Of a stretch of 64,000 nucleotides of DNA, positions 1-13,300 are shown in pieces (the first letter of the stretch is position 1; each line of letters starts with the position of its first letter). The position numbers and the translations under genes are program-made. A model generated the notes under the pieces. That model was given only the letters and a program-made list of their open reading frames with translations, did no database searches and had not been told where the DNA came from. The stretch covers positions 6,388,458 through 6,452,457 of the forward strand of contig LNAC01000035.1 in NCBI GenBank assembly GCA_002007465.1. The letters run 5' to 3'. The stretch is from Ailurus styani. Lineage: Eukaryota; Chordata; Mammalia; Carnivora; Ailuridae.

Positions 1-139
1 CAGGCGGCGGCCGGGGGCCAGGGCCACGCGGGGCACGGCGGCCGGGCGCTCGGTGAACACGTAGTACACCACGCGCTGGCCCCGCATGAAGTGCCGCTCG
101 GCCGTCTCCAGAAAGCGCGCCAGGTACTTCTCCAGGTAC
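1..139 (-). CDS. A3GALT2: A3GALT2 final exon, 5' part only
   Basis: The acceptor is cag at 142-140, and the exon begins G TAC CTG, completing the split Arg codon of the previous exon (VG-R-YLEKYL). It encodes residues 112-158, including the segment [19 protein letters not shown] and ending at GRRL. In GT6 genes this exon carries most of the catalytic domain (about 690 nt), so some 550 nt are missing beyond the window edge. Confidence 0.93.
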
Positions 140-3100
140 CTGCCGGGCGAGCGGGCGGGTCGGTCTGAGCGCGGCGCCCACCCCGGCTGGGCCTGGGCTC
201 CCGGCGCCGGCGGTGCCCCCTCCGCTCCGCAGTGCTCCATCCCCGGTTTCCACGGCGGGCACAGAGGAGTGCCGACCGCTCGCCTGGGTTCCTGCCCTTG
301 AACGTGGGCGGCCCCTACCCGCCCGGATCAACAAGGTGCGGGTGCCGCGGCAGAGAGGCTCTGCGGGCCCTTTGGTCGACGGGGAGCGTTAGCCTTTGCC
401 TCGTTAGGGCTCCCAGCCTTCGCTTGCCAAGTCCCAGACCCTCGATGGCGCAGGGACCCGAGGAAGGCCCGGCCCGGCGCTGAAGGCTGCGTGGAGGCAG
501 GTGCCCCACCGCGGTTCAGCCGCCGGCCCTTCCGGGGGCGGCTCAGGCCCTGGGGGAGCATCTCCCTTCTTACAGAGCCCTGGGGGAATTCCTGCCCACG
601 GAATCAGGAGCTGTAATAACAGCTGTTTTCAGCTCCTCGCATAGATAACCAGGATGGACCCGGGGTGGCTTCCATAGTGCTGGTGTGTCCCCGGGAAGAG
701 GGAAAGGGAAAAGACGGGTCTGGGACAAGACTCCCTCCTCACTTGAGGGTCTCGTGGCCCACGGGTGCCCCACCCCTACATCACAGACACACTTGTTCGA
801 TTCCTCGCCTGGATAGCACCGCACCCCTCCCCAGGTCTTACCTGCCTACAGCAAAGACAGTCAGACCAATGGTGAGGTTCTGTTGTAGAGCCTCTTGCTG
901 GGCCACAGCTGGGTCGAAGGTGCCATCCCAAATAATGGGGGCCCCCCAGGAGGTACAGGTCAGGACATCAGGCCGGGCCCTGGCCAGGGCAGGGATGGAG
1001 AGAGAGGTCCATTCATCCGCCCATTTGGTGCACGTTCACTGCCACTTCCCCAGGGCTGGGCCCTCCGGGACCCACAAATGATTGTGCCCCAGCCCCTGCC
1101 CCTAGAGACCCCTAGCCTAGATCCGATACGGAGGATTGGGAGATGTGTGACCTGATGGGGCCACCGGAAGGAGTGCCTGGCCCCGCTGGGGTGAGGCATA
1201 TGAGGAGGGCAGGGCCACTGGGGCAGAGCTCTGGAGGGTGTGTGGGCGCTGGCTCCTTACCAGGGATTCAGGACACCCGTGAAGTTGTCTCTCAGCAGGG
1301 CCATTCTGGCAGAAGGGCAGACACCCATGGGGATGAGGGTTTCCAGATGCCTGTGGGGTGGGGGCAGCAGTGAGGGAGGGGCATGAGAGCCAGCTCAGGA
1401 GCCATCCACTTTGCTCTTTACAAGGAAGGAGAGCCCACAGGACAGGTGTGCAGCCAAGACAGCCACCGCCCGCCACCCGCACTTGGAAGCAGCTGCTTTA
1501 ACCCTGACCCCGCCGGTTCCCGAGCTGAGCGCTGGGGGAGAGGGGTTGTACCTGACTACAGGGAGCCCATACAGGAGCAGCCCTAAGATGCCCAGCGCAA
1601 GGAGGATCAGCCAACGGAAGAGTCTCTTCCAGGTCCTGGGTGGTGGGGAAGGGTATTAGCAACCATTTATATACACACATACACATGAGAAATTGCTTAT
1701 GTAAGTTTAATGTTTCATGTTATTTATTTTTGAATACAAATATATCCTATTCTCATGGTACAGGCATTTCGAGGTAGAGAAGAGCGTAGGCGGTGTGCAG
1801 TCTTTCCTGGTCCCAGCCACTCGGCCGCTCTGCATGGAGGCAAGCCTGTATGACTCTTTTCTTGTGCCTCCTTCCACAAGTGGTCTGTGCATGTACGGGC
1901 AGACAGAAACACGGCAGCACAGCAGATACGCTGTTTCTGCTTCTGGCACTTTCCACTGCCCCTACTGACCATTGTCTTTGAGGTTGTTCCCTCTCAGCAT
2001 CCCAAGGGCTTTCTAACCCTTTTCCCCAGCTTCCCAGTATGCGATTTGAGCAGGGCCTCGCACATAGTACCAGCTTGGTATACTCTGGCTGTGCTATTCT
2101 TCTTCTTCCTGAGCAGACTCCCACGATCCCTGGACATCCTCCCAGTTCCACTCTCTGCCCTACAAATCCTTCCGGAGGCTGGCTCCCCTGGTCTCTTTCA
2201 AGAAGCCTGCCAGGTCAGACGCTCCTGCCTCCTGGCCTTCTCTGCTACCCCACTTCGCTGTTCATCAGCAGGTTAGCTAGTAGGTAGCTCGGAGAGGCAT
2301 CTCGTGGTGGTGCGTGCGCGCCCAGATCCACCTGCACACCGTCTCAGCACATGGCACCTCCTTCTGTTCTGTTGGCCAAGCCAGAAACCTGGCTGTTCCC
2401 CAGCCCCTGCCTCTCCCTCACCCCCATCTGCTGTCAGTCCCCAGGTTGGGCTGACTTGGCCTCCTTGACGCTCCTGCCCCCTCTGTGCTAAGCTCCTGCT
2501 GTGGCCCCCCCGCCCCCAGCAACGCCGCCTGCACACCCGTCCCCGGGATCATTGTGGCACCAACTTCCCTGCTCCCAGCCACTCCCCACAGAGGCCCCCA
2601 AAGCCATCCTGGAAAATGCCCGCCTGCCTTAACAGTGTCCCCATCCCATGACCGATCGTCCGAGAAGAAATGCATCCAGGAGGCAAATACATGCGGAAAT
2701 GTTCGCCTCACTAGTAACCAAAGACATACAAATTAGAACAGACTGGCATGTTTTCCCTATAAAATGAGCTCTTTAAACAGAAATAAAAAGAGCAGCGCTA
2801 CAAGGGCACAGCGAGGTAGACACTCACACTGCCAACAGGGGCGAAGGCTGCTAGGTCTTTTGTGGGGAGCTACTTAGCTCTGAGAACTGAATCCCCCTTA
2901 ATCCGATCTCCCCAACTTCTGGGAGCATGTTCAATGTGGGAAAAGTTGAGGCGTCAAGATGTTCATGAGCTTCTGCTTATTCAGGCATTCACCCTATATT
3001 TACTGGGCACAAGCTCAGAATCAAGCACTTGCTAGGTCAAGGCTTCTGGGCGAGGCACAGACCTCATCTTCAGGGGATGGAGTCAGGCGGACGTGGGTGG

Positions 3101-6100
3101 CCAGGAAGAGAGGGAAAGGGTCAGATGACAAACTACAAGGAGATGAATGGAACACAGCACGGTAAAGGCTGCAATTAGTATAAATACCAGATGTTCTGAG
3201 GGCAAACTGGAGGGTGGCAACTGAGCCTTGACAAATGGGGACGAAGTCAGGGAGGCTTCCTGGAATAGGTGGCCTCTCCCTAATAATGAGAAGTTATCCA
3301 GGCAGAGAAGGCACTGGGCGGGGAGGGAGGCCTATGAGAAGAAAACAGTGTACAAAAGTGAGAGATAAGAGGAAGCGTGGGGTGTGTACGGCCCTGCGGG
3401 CCATTCTGCAGGGTGCAGTGCAAGGGGGGAGTGGGGAGAGGTGAGGCCGGAGGTAAGCCAAGGCCACATCACACCCTACCTGCATTCCAGGTGAAGGGGT
3501 TTGGGCTTCATCTTGAGGACCATAGGGAGCCCTGAAAGATACTTCCCCCAGGGAGTGATGCAGTCAGATTTTTATCTGAAAAAAAAAAAAATGCGGGGGG
3601 GTCGCCTGGGTGGCTTAGTCAGTTAAGCGGCTGCCTTCGGCTCAGGTCATGATCCCAGGGTCCTGGGATCGAGCCCCGAATTGGGCTCTCTGCTTAGCAA
3701 AGAGTCTGCTTCTCCCTCTCCATCTGAATACACTTCTGCCTACTTGTGCTCTCTATCTCTCAGTCAAATAAATAAATAAAATCTTTTTTTTTTTTAAAGA
3801 TTTTTTTTTATTTATTCATTTGACACAGAGAGAGAGATTACAAGTAGGCAGAGAGGCAGGCAGAGAGAGAGGAGAGAGGAGGAAGCAGGCTCCCTGCTGA
3901 GCAGAGAGCCCGATGTGGGCCTCGATCCCAGGATCCTGGGATCATGACCTGAGCCGAAGGCAGCGGCTTTAACCCACTGAGCCACCCAGGCGCCCATAAA
4001 TAAAATCTTAAAAAAAAAAAAAAGTATTGCAGCTGAGCTGTTGAGCCTGGACACTGGGGGTGTGGGAGCAGGGCTGCAGGCAGGAAGGCAGGCTCCAGGC
4101 CACTGCCAGCCCTCGGGGCTAGTGGCCGTGTGAGCCAGGCTGTTGGCAGTGGGGGGAGGAGCCGGTGGTGAAGGGCTGTCAAGGCAGTGGGCTGGGCAGG
4201 ACTTGGTCATGGTGCCAGGGCCAGGGGCTTGAGTGTCCTGTGGGGTGGGGACAGAAGTGAGCCGAGGTGCAGGGGTGGAGGCAGGGGGCCTGGGTGACTC
4301 CCCAGAAATGGGGCTGGAAAGAGGAAGGAGGACGGGAACTGGAGGGGGCTGAGGGGCCAGGATTGGTGGAGGGCTGTGTGTTTCTTTTATGAGACACTTG
4401 GGCTTGGCTGGATCCCCACTGGAGGCCCCACGGAGAAGGCCTTGCGTGGGCTGCTGAAAAGGCCCCAGCCGCCAGCCCACGGACTGACGAAATCACCCTT
4501 TACTGGCGACTCTGTGGTCACATGGAAAAATGCTTACCCAGGAAGCTTCAAGGAAAAAAAAGGCAGGTTCTAAAATTGATGGGCAGTATGATTATAATTT
4601 AGCCGGAATTAAAATATGCGCCAGAAAGTAAGACTAAAAAAGGAAAACTTAAAAGTGTCTAGGCAGTAAGTTATAGGAGAGTTTTGTTTTCCTTTATTTT
4701 TCCCTTCCAGTTGTTTGTAATGTGCTTATATTGCTTTTTTAATGAAGGAAAAATACAGAGTTAGCAATTTAGAGAAACAACCACCACGACAAAGCTGTGT
4801 TAAGGCTTCCTGCTGCGTGCAAGACTAAGTCTACACCTCTCAGCCCTGTCCGGGGAGCCTTCAGAACCCAGCTCCCTCGCTGTCACCTGTGAAGTGCTCT
4901 CCCCTGGCTTGGCTTTCCCACCTCTAGAAATGGAACTCACAGCGGGCAGACCAAGGACGGTCTTGTAGCTGTGTCTGAAACAGCGTATGGATGTCGGCAA
5001 CCCCAGTGCTGATCAGCCCGGAATTGGATGAATGAGTTAGGCTCATCGATACCACGGAAAGCCACATGACCCCTAAAAAGGATGAGGTGGAGGTACGTGT
5101 ACTCCCTGGAAAAGAGGTCCTGATGCATTGCGTGGAAAAGGAAGTAACAGGAGTATATGGAGAGGCTGATCCCACTTCTGGGAGGGGAAAACCCCACACC
5201 TGCGTACCCAGGCATTTACAGATGTGCATATATGTGGTCTTTTATAAACATGTAGGGAAAGATCCAGAACAGCACTGTCCAGTAGAAGGACAGTTTGAGG
5301 GCCCCTGGGTGGCTCAATCAGTTGGACGTCTGCCTTCGGCTCAGGTCATGATCCTGGGGTCTTGGAAGCGAGCCCCAAATCAGGCTCTCTGCTCAGCAGG
5401 GAGTCTGCTTCTCCCTCTCCCTCTGTGCTCGCTCTCTCTCAAATAAATAAATAAAATCTTTAAAAAAAAAGATGTACAATGTGAACCACAGGTATAAGTT
5501 GAAATTTTCTAGTAAAAAATGTGAAGCTGCTGATATGAATTTTAATAATAATATATTTAAAAATTTTTTTTAAAGATTCTTATTTATTTGACAGAGAGAG
5601 ACACAGTGAGAGAGGGAACACAAGTAGGGGACGTGGGAGAGGGAGAAGCAGGCTCCTCCTGAGCCGGGAGCCTGATGCAGGGCTCGATCCCAGGACCCCA
5701 GGATCATGACCTGAGCCAAAGGCAGATGCTCAACGACTGAGCCACCCAGGCGCCCTGAATTTTAATAATATTTTAATTTAACCCAACATATCCAAAATAT
5801 CCTTTGAACACATAATCAGTACGAAAATTGTGGAAATGTTTTATATTCTTGTTTTGTACTAAGTCTAAATACTAAATCCAACGTGTACTTTAGATTTATA
5901 GTACATTTCCATTGGAATTAGCCACATTTCAGGTGCTTGGTAGCCACACAGGGCTGGTGGGCGCCATACTGGATGGCATGATTCAGAAGACGGACCAGTT
6001 AGTGGGGGGTTGAGACTGGAGGGAGGAGGGTATTTCTACTTGGTATACTTCTATCACCTTCCACCGTTCAATGAGCAAGTGTTACCTCTGTTGCTGTTTA

Positions 6101-7265
6101 AGGGACAGTAGGCCCCTACTAAGACCCCGATCTGCAAATCAAAGCAATTAGCAGCTAACTGCAATGTCACCTTGTCCCAGAACCACACCTTTAACCAGTC
6201 ATCTGGAATTACCTGGTCAGCCCTAGTGAGATTCTTTGCCTGATAGACCCCTGCATTCCCCCAGAGGAAAGTGACACTGCTTGAAACAGTCCTCTTTTTG
6301 CTAGAAGTTTCCTTTCCCCCACCCCCTCCTGCCTATAAAAGCCTTCCATTTTGTACAGCTCCTCAGAGCTCCTTTCTGTCTGCTGAGATGAGATGCTGCC
6401 TGATTCATGAATCATTAAAGAAAGCCAATTCGATCTTCAAACGTACCCAGCTGAATTTTGTTTTTTAACAGATCGGGTGGCACCGATGGGATCAAAGGAG
6501 ACTTTTGGTGGCTTTGGGGACAGTGAGAAACACAGGCATGGTACCCATAAGCCCTTCGAATTCTCTTTCTCGCTGTTGCTGAGGGAGGACCTTGGGTACG
6601 ATCCCCTTGGTTCTGAGCTCCACCCTCTTTCCATCAAGCTCCGGATCTCACTGGCTTTCCAGTCCGGAGCAGGTCAGCTTGAGCAAGTAGAGGGTTCCAC
6701 TCAGAACCCAAGCCCCAAGCCCTTGGTTTAGTGTGCAACCCCTGCAACTGACTGGAATCTCCAGCACTTTGGTTCTGTCCCCAGATTCCACACTGGGGCC
6801 CGTGGGTGGGAGCTGCAGGCCCCCGATCTCTTGGGCTCTGTGATTCAGGCCTTCCCCCAGTCCCCACTTCCACACTGGGAATTGCTGGTGGCGCACACGA
6901 GGCCTTCTGTCCACCAATCTGCAGGTGACTGCTGGCATCCACAGGCCCACTTCTGTGGTCACTGTTGGTTTCTGTTAACATGTACGTAAGGTCGAGACTA
7001 TTGCTAGTGGGAGTCTCAGAAGCCAGAAAGCTCCAAAAATTGGTGGGCATAGTTCAAGCATTTAAAAACCATTATAGCACTTGCCACCTCAACTCAATGC
7101 TCATGTGTTAGGTTAGGCTAAGTTACTAGATCTCCCAAGAACCTCAAGGAAATTTCTGTGCAACAAGGTACAGTGTAAAACAGCACGTAATACCCAGTCC
7201 AGCAGGATGTCCCTTTCAGGAATAAGTTTGGTTCTGAGAGACTCAAAGGCTTTATTATTATGAAA

Positions 7266-7304
<39 letters not shown>

Positions 7305-10300
7305 GGGATCCTTAAATTCTAGTCGACCATGCCGTCTTCCAGCACACTGACTTATTTTATGTCTAAGAACTGCAGTTCTGAAAGTTACTGATATCTATGA
7401 AATGGCACAATCTTACTAAAGCAACCTAGAATTATAGTTGCCATTGTGGAGAACGTTCTGTTTGGACAAGATCACTCATGTAAGAAGCTCATGTAAAAGC
7501 AAGGTTTCCCAGGGGCACCTGGGGGGGCTCAGCCAGTTAAGCGCCCAACCCTTGATTTCGGCTCATGTCATGATCTCAGGGTCGTGGGATCAAGCCCCGT
7601 GTCGGGCTCCATACTCAGCTTGTCTGCTTAAGGTTCTCTCTTTCTCCCTCTCCCCCCTACCCTCTCTCGCTCTTTCTTAAATAAATCTTAAAAAAAAAAA
7701 AAAAAGCAAGGGTTCCTAAATCAAACCAACTGAATGGTTGCAGAAGTTGGTATGCAGAACTGGTATTACAGAACTGGTATACAGAAGTTTTCCAAAGGCT
7801 TCAAGATTCCAGAATAGCTTCATTAAAAAAAAAAAAAAAACCAGTGCAAAAGTCCAATGAAAATTAAGATACAAGATCATAGAAGTCTGCCAAACCATTA
7901 GTCTTATAGCTATAAGGGCTGCAAGGCCAGAGACTTAAAAGAGCACCTGGGCCTGGCACACTGCACCTTCCTAGGGGCCCATCCTTGAAACGCTGGCCCA
8001 GGGATTGATGCCTCAGTTGTAATCAACGGAAAAGCTGGAAAAGACATTGTTCTCAAAGGCCCTGTGCAAAATTCCCAAGAGCAACTCGAATGTCCTTTAT
8101 CTACCCCCAAAGGTGGGCTCCCATAATGGCCCCTCCCAGAGTTGACAGGTCTCAAGGGATTCTCCCATACTGATACTAGTAATTCCTTTAAACAGGAGAG
8201 GGGAAACTAAACTTAAAATTAATCTTAACAACTGGCCAAATTCTAGTAGATGCTGGAGCTACACCCTCTGCTTTAAACCTCACTCGTGGGGAACATGGGG
8301 TGGCTCAGTAGGTTAAGCGTCCAACTCTAGATCTCTGCTCAGGTCTTGATCTCAGCGTTGCAAGTTCAAGCCCTGTGTCGGGCTCCACACTGAGCATGGT
8401 GCCTATTTAAAAAAACAAACCTCACTCTAAGGGCCTGCAAGTGGGAACCTGGGAAAGACAGGAAGAAGCCGGCTAAAGATGAGAATATTCTTACTAGGGT
8501 CACCTCTCCTGGATCTCTTAGTACTCCGTAGAAAGAGAAAAGTAAGTTTTCACATTGTCCCTTCCTTTCCACATCTAGGCCATTGGTTATTTACTTTTGG
8601 GAATGGCTCTAGATCTTGTGAAGATAATATCCTTTGCACCCTCATTGACGATACCTTTTGGGTTCATGGTACCTTGGTTGTTGGGTACTGCCAGAAATAT
8701 TAGCTGTTTGGCCTGGCTGAAACCTGACAAGATATTTGAAAGGATTAATTTTTTTAAGATTTTATTTATTTATTAGAGAGAGAGCATGAATGGTGGGGAG
8801 GGGCAGAGGGCAAGGGAGAAGCAGGCTCCCCCCTGAGCAGGGAGCCCGATGTGGGGCTCGATCCCAGGACCCTGGGATCATGACCTGAGCCACAGGCAGA
8901 TGCTTAACCAGTGGAGGCACCCAGGCGCCCTGATATTTGAAAGGATTTAATAGCTCTGTGGTCATAAATTTGGCCAAATTGGAAGCTGATATTCAGAGCT
9001 GGATATGAATTTTTTTTTTTTAGACCTTCTCCCTTAAGCTAAATGTACTTCGGGGGAAAGGAAATCTTTCCAACATAGGTGGATGGGCATGTCAGTCCTT
9101 CCATGTCCTCCAGGCTACAACTCAATTCTCTGAGGAGTTAGAAGTAGCTGTCCTTAGCCTACAAATCTTTCCAAGACCAGAAATTGCAGCTCTAGAAACA
9201 ATTCGAAGTCCACCCATTCTAGGAGCGCCTGACTTGCTCAGTTGGTAGAGCATGGGACTTGATCCTTGGGTCCTGAGTTCAAGCCCCATAGAGTTTGGGC
9301 ATAGAGCTCATTTAAAAATAAAATAAAATAAAATAAAATAAAATATGGGCACCTGGATGGCTCAGTTGGTAGAGCACGTGACTCTTGATCTCCGGGTGGT
9401 GAGCCCCACGTTGGGGTGGGGTGTAGCGATTATTTTAAAAAACCAAATCAAAGTGCACCCTTTCTTTTTAACAACCTTGCTCCCATTTGTCTCAGAAGGC
9501 GTGTGAACACTGTAAAAATTTTGGCCTTAGGTAACATGTGTCCCTTCTGGAGCAGTTTGCCTTCTCTCCTTGTGCCTTTGAGATGTAAATGTTCTACCTA
9601 ATCTTCACCAGGGGCTCTCTTTTTCCGGTTTAGGCCATCTCCTTGAAATGCAAATCTCAGGGGAAGAACAGTTGACCCTCAACAGGGGATTAGCGGCCCT
9701 GACTCCCCGCCACCCCCCACAGTGAAAATCTATGTATAATTTCTGACTCCCCCCAAACTTAACTACTAATAGCCTACTAGTGACCAGAGGCCTTACTGAT
9801 AGATAATATAAACAGTTAACACATATTTTGTATGTTGTATGTATTATATATTGTATTCTTACAGTAAAGTAAGCCAGAGAAAAGGAAATGTTATTTAAAA
9901 AATCCTAAGAGAAAATATTTACAGTACTGTACTGTATTTATTGAAAAAAATCCATTATAAGTGAACGGACCCTTGCAGTTCAAAGCCGTGTTTTTCAAGG
10001 GTCAACTGTAATTTTTAAAAAAAATTTTATTTATTTATTTGACAGAGAGAGAGAGATCACAAGTAGGCAGAGAGGCAGGCAGAGAGAGAGGAGGAAGCAG
10101 TCTCCCTGCTCACCATGAGCAGGGAGCCCGATGTGGGGCTCGATCCCAGGACCCTGAGATCATGACCTGAGCCAAAGGCAGAGGCTTAACCCACTGAGCC
10201 ACCCAGGTGTACCAGGTNNNNNNNNNNNNNNNNNNNNNNNNNNNNNNNNNNNNNNNNNNNNNNNNNNNNNNNNNNNNNNNNNNNNNNNNNNNNNNNGGGG

Positions 10301-13300
10301 GGGGGGGGGGGGGAAGGAGGAAAGAGGCCTGTAAAACACAGGAACTGCTGTAGACATTCCATTACCCCAAATCTAGTCCACAACTTCTATTAGATTACTT
10401 ATGATGGACAAATACAGATCTTAAGTGTCTTCTCCATAAATACTAATAAGAAGCTGTAGCCATCTGAGCAGGTAAGCTTAACTTATTTCAGAACTCTTCC
10501 TTTATAAGCTAGGGAGTTTTATATTATCATACTGGTTTCATGGCTAAAATTTTATTTTATTTTAATTTTTTATTTTTTTGAGAGAGAGCGAGAGAATCTT
10601 GAGCAGACTCCACGCACAGCATGGAGCCCAACTCAGGGCTCCATTTCACGACCCTGAGACTGTGACCTGAGCCGAAATCAAGAGTTGGATGATTAACCGA
10701 CTGAGCCACCCAGGTGCCCCTTGTAGCTAAAATTTTAAAACAAAAGCTATAAGGTCTCTGTATCTGTCTATATAATCAGAGTGTTTAGGTGTATGTATTT
10801 TCTATTACAAACAGTACTGCCCAAATTAATTTGTACAAGAGCTCAATTTAACTGGCTTAAAAAAGTAAGCACTTATATGAATCAAATATTCCTGAAATTC
10901 TCAGAAATATAATAGAAAATAACCCAAATGCTTTTCAGCTTCATGTGATCTGGAAAAATATTCAGTATTAAAGTTAGTTTAAGTTTGGTTTAATTAAATA
11001 TGTCTTTAGAGTTATCGGCATTAAATACCAAACAGACACACAACTTTTATTCTACTGAGGTTTTACTAATAAGCTTATATTTCCATTACAAAAATTGGTC
11101 AGCCTGAAAAATAACTTAGGATGATAACTGACTTTGATGTCTATAATGATGTTTTTACAGGTAATCTCAACATAATTGCTGGACAAAATCGTTTAAATAG
11201 ATATAAATGGGAGAAGAGTTTCTAGGTGAACTTTTCAGCAAATAGTTTCCAAAATCCTTTTTTTTTTTTTAATTTTTTTTTTTAGTATTTTATTACTTAT
11301 TTGTCAGAGAGAGAGAGAGAGCACAAGCAGGGGGAACGGCAGAGAAGAAGCAGTATCCTCACTGAGCAAGAAGCCTGATGGAGGGCTTGATCCAGGACTC
11401 TGCTATCATGACCTGAGCCGAAGGCAGACGCTTAACCGACTGAGCCACCCAGGTTTCCCAGTTTCTAAAATCTTTTGACTCCTCAAAACCTTAAAGTCTT
11501 ACTAAGGTAAGTGATGAGTTAAGTCAAATTCATTGACTGTCTAGACCATTTCAAAACAAAATAACATGTGCCACATTGGAAAATTTACTATGAAGAACAT
11601 ACACTTTTAAGAATATGAAATATGTTCATAAAATTGCCAGTAACAGCCCATTCACAATTGTTTAAAGCTACGAGAAACAATAAAGAATTTTCTCTGGGCG
11701 CCTGGGTGGCTCAGTGGGTTAAAGCCCCTGCCTTCGGCTCAGGTCATGATCTCAGCGTCCTGGGATCAAGGCCCGCATCGGGCTCTCTGCTCAGCAGGGA
11801 GCCTGCTTCCTCCTCTCTCTCTCTCTGCCTGCCTCTCAGCCTACTTGTAATCTTTCTCTCTGTGTCAAATAAATAAATAAAATCTTTAAAAAAAAAAAGG
11901 AATTTTCTCTGTATGAAACGAAAGCAGCATGTGCATTTTTGGGAAGGAGTGGAAATGCATTTTTGTTGAGGGAAAAGAAAGTAATTTTGTCCTAAAAGTA
12001 AGCCTGGTTATTTGGAATGAGAAAAACAGGATGAGATCTGAATGTAAAAAAACAAGGTGGCAGATGGTATGTAGAAAAGGAATCTTGGGAAAAGCATTTT
12101 ATGTGTGGTCAGGACGGCTAAGATTGGAATGGATATACGTTTAAGAAATGAATTNGTGGGCGCCTGGGTGGCTCAGTGGGTTAAAGCCTCTGCCTTTGGC
12201 TCAGGTCATGATCTCAGGGTCCTGGGATCGAGACCCCCATCGGGCTCCCTGCTCAGTGGGCAGCCTGCTTCCTCTTCTCTCTCTGCCTGCCTCTCTGCCT
12301 ACTTGTAATCTCTCTCTGTCAAATAAATAAATAAATAATCAAAAAAAAAAAAAAGAAAAAGAAATGAATTAATGAATGTTAATCCCAAAGAGCACAGGTA
12401 CAGAATGAAAACTGGTTTCTTCTCTGTTAAAAGGTGGAGTTTTCCAGGACTATAGGTCTGCAGTTGATAAGAGACTGTACAGGTTTTTCTTTACCTTTAA
12501 GTAATCTGCTGGAAACAAAGATTTTGTGTCCTCTCAGAATAATTTCTCATCTCTCGTGTCTCGTGTCAGATCTCTGGGTCAGATTTCTTTTTTNTTTTTT
12601 TTTAAAGATTTTATTTATTTATTTGACACAGAGAGAGAGATTACAAGTAGGCAGAGAGGCAGGCAGAGAGACAAGGAGAGGAGGAAGCAGGCTCCCTGCT
12701 GAGCAGAGAGCCCGATGTGGGCCTCGATCCCAGGACCCTGGGATCATGACCTGAGCCGAAAGCAGAGGCTTTAACCCACTGAGCCACCCAGGCGCCCTCC
12801 GGGTCAGATTTCTTTCTTTTTTTTTTTTTTAAAGATTTTATTTATTTATTTGACACAGAGAGAGAGATTACAAGTAGGCAGAGAGGCAGGCAGAGAGACA
12901 AGGAGAGGAGGAAGCAGGCTCCCTGCTGAGCAGAGAGCCCGATGCGGGCCTCGATCCCAGGACGCTGAGATCATGACCTGAGCCGAAGGCAGAGGCTTTA
13001 ACCCACTGAGCCACCCAGGCGCCCCGGGTCAGATTTCTTAAGAAAACCCAGACTTCTGTATTAGGAAAGCTTGGGGCTTGTTTTTGTTTTAGGACTCCGT
13101 AACTCTCGGGAAATTTCCGCAGACTCTAATCCGTCATTATGGTTAAGTAGATAACCAAGTTATGGTTCACAGCGACCTATGATCTTATTTGACCAAGTTT
13201 TTTAAAACCCCTTTATAGCTTTGGGGGACCCCGGGTGGCTCAGTTGGTTAAGTGTCTGTCTCTATTTTGGCTCAGGTCATGACCTGAGGGTCCTGAGCCT

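Noticed and set aside
3812..4480. 222-residue minus-strand ORF
   Set aside because: Its C-terminal part is translated CAN-SINE and the rest is low-complexity Pro/Ser.
7265..7304. CRISPR-like regular spacing in repeats
   Set aside because: It is a simple microsatellite in a mammalian genome; there are no spacers or cas genes.
12156..12355. tRNA gene-like heads of CAN-SINEs (here and in the other SINE copies)
   Set aside because: The tRNA similarity is the ancestral SINE head with A/B-box-like parts; no copy forms an intact tRNA cloverleaf with a CCA-ready end.
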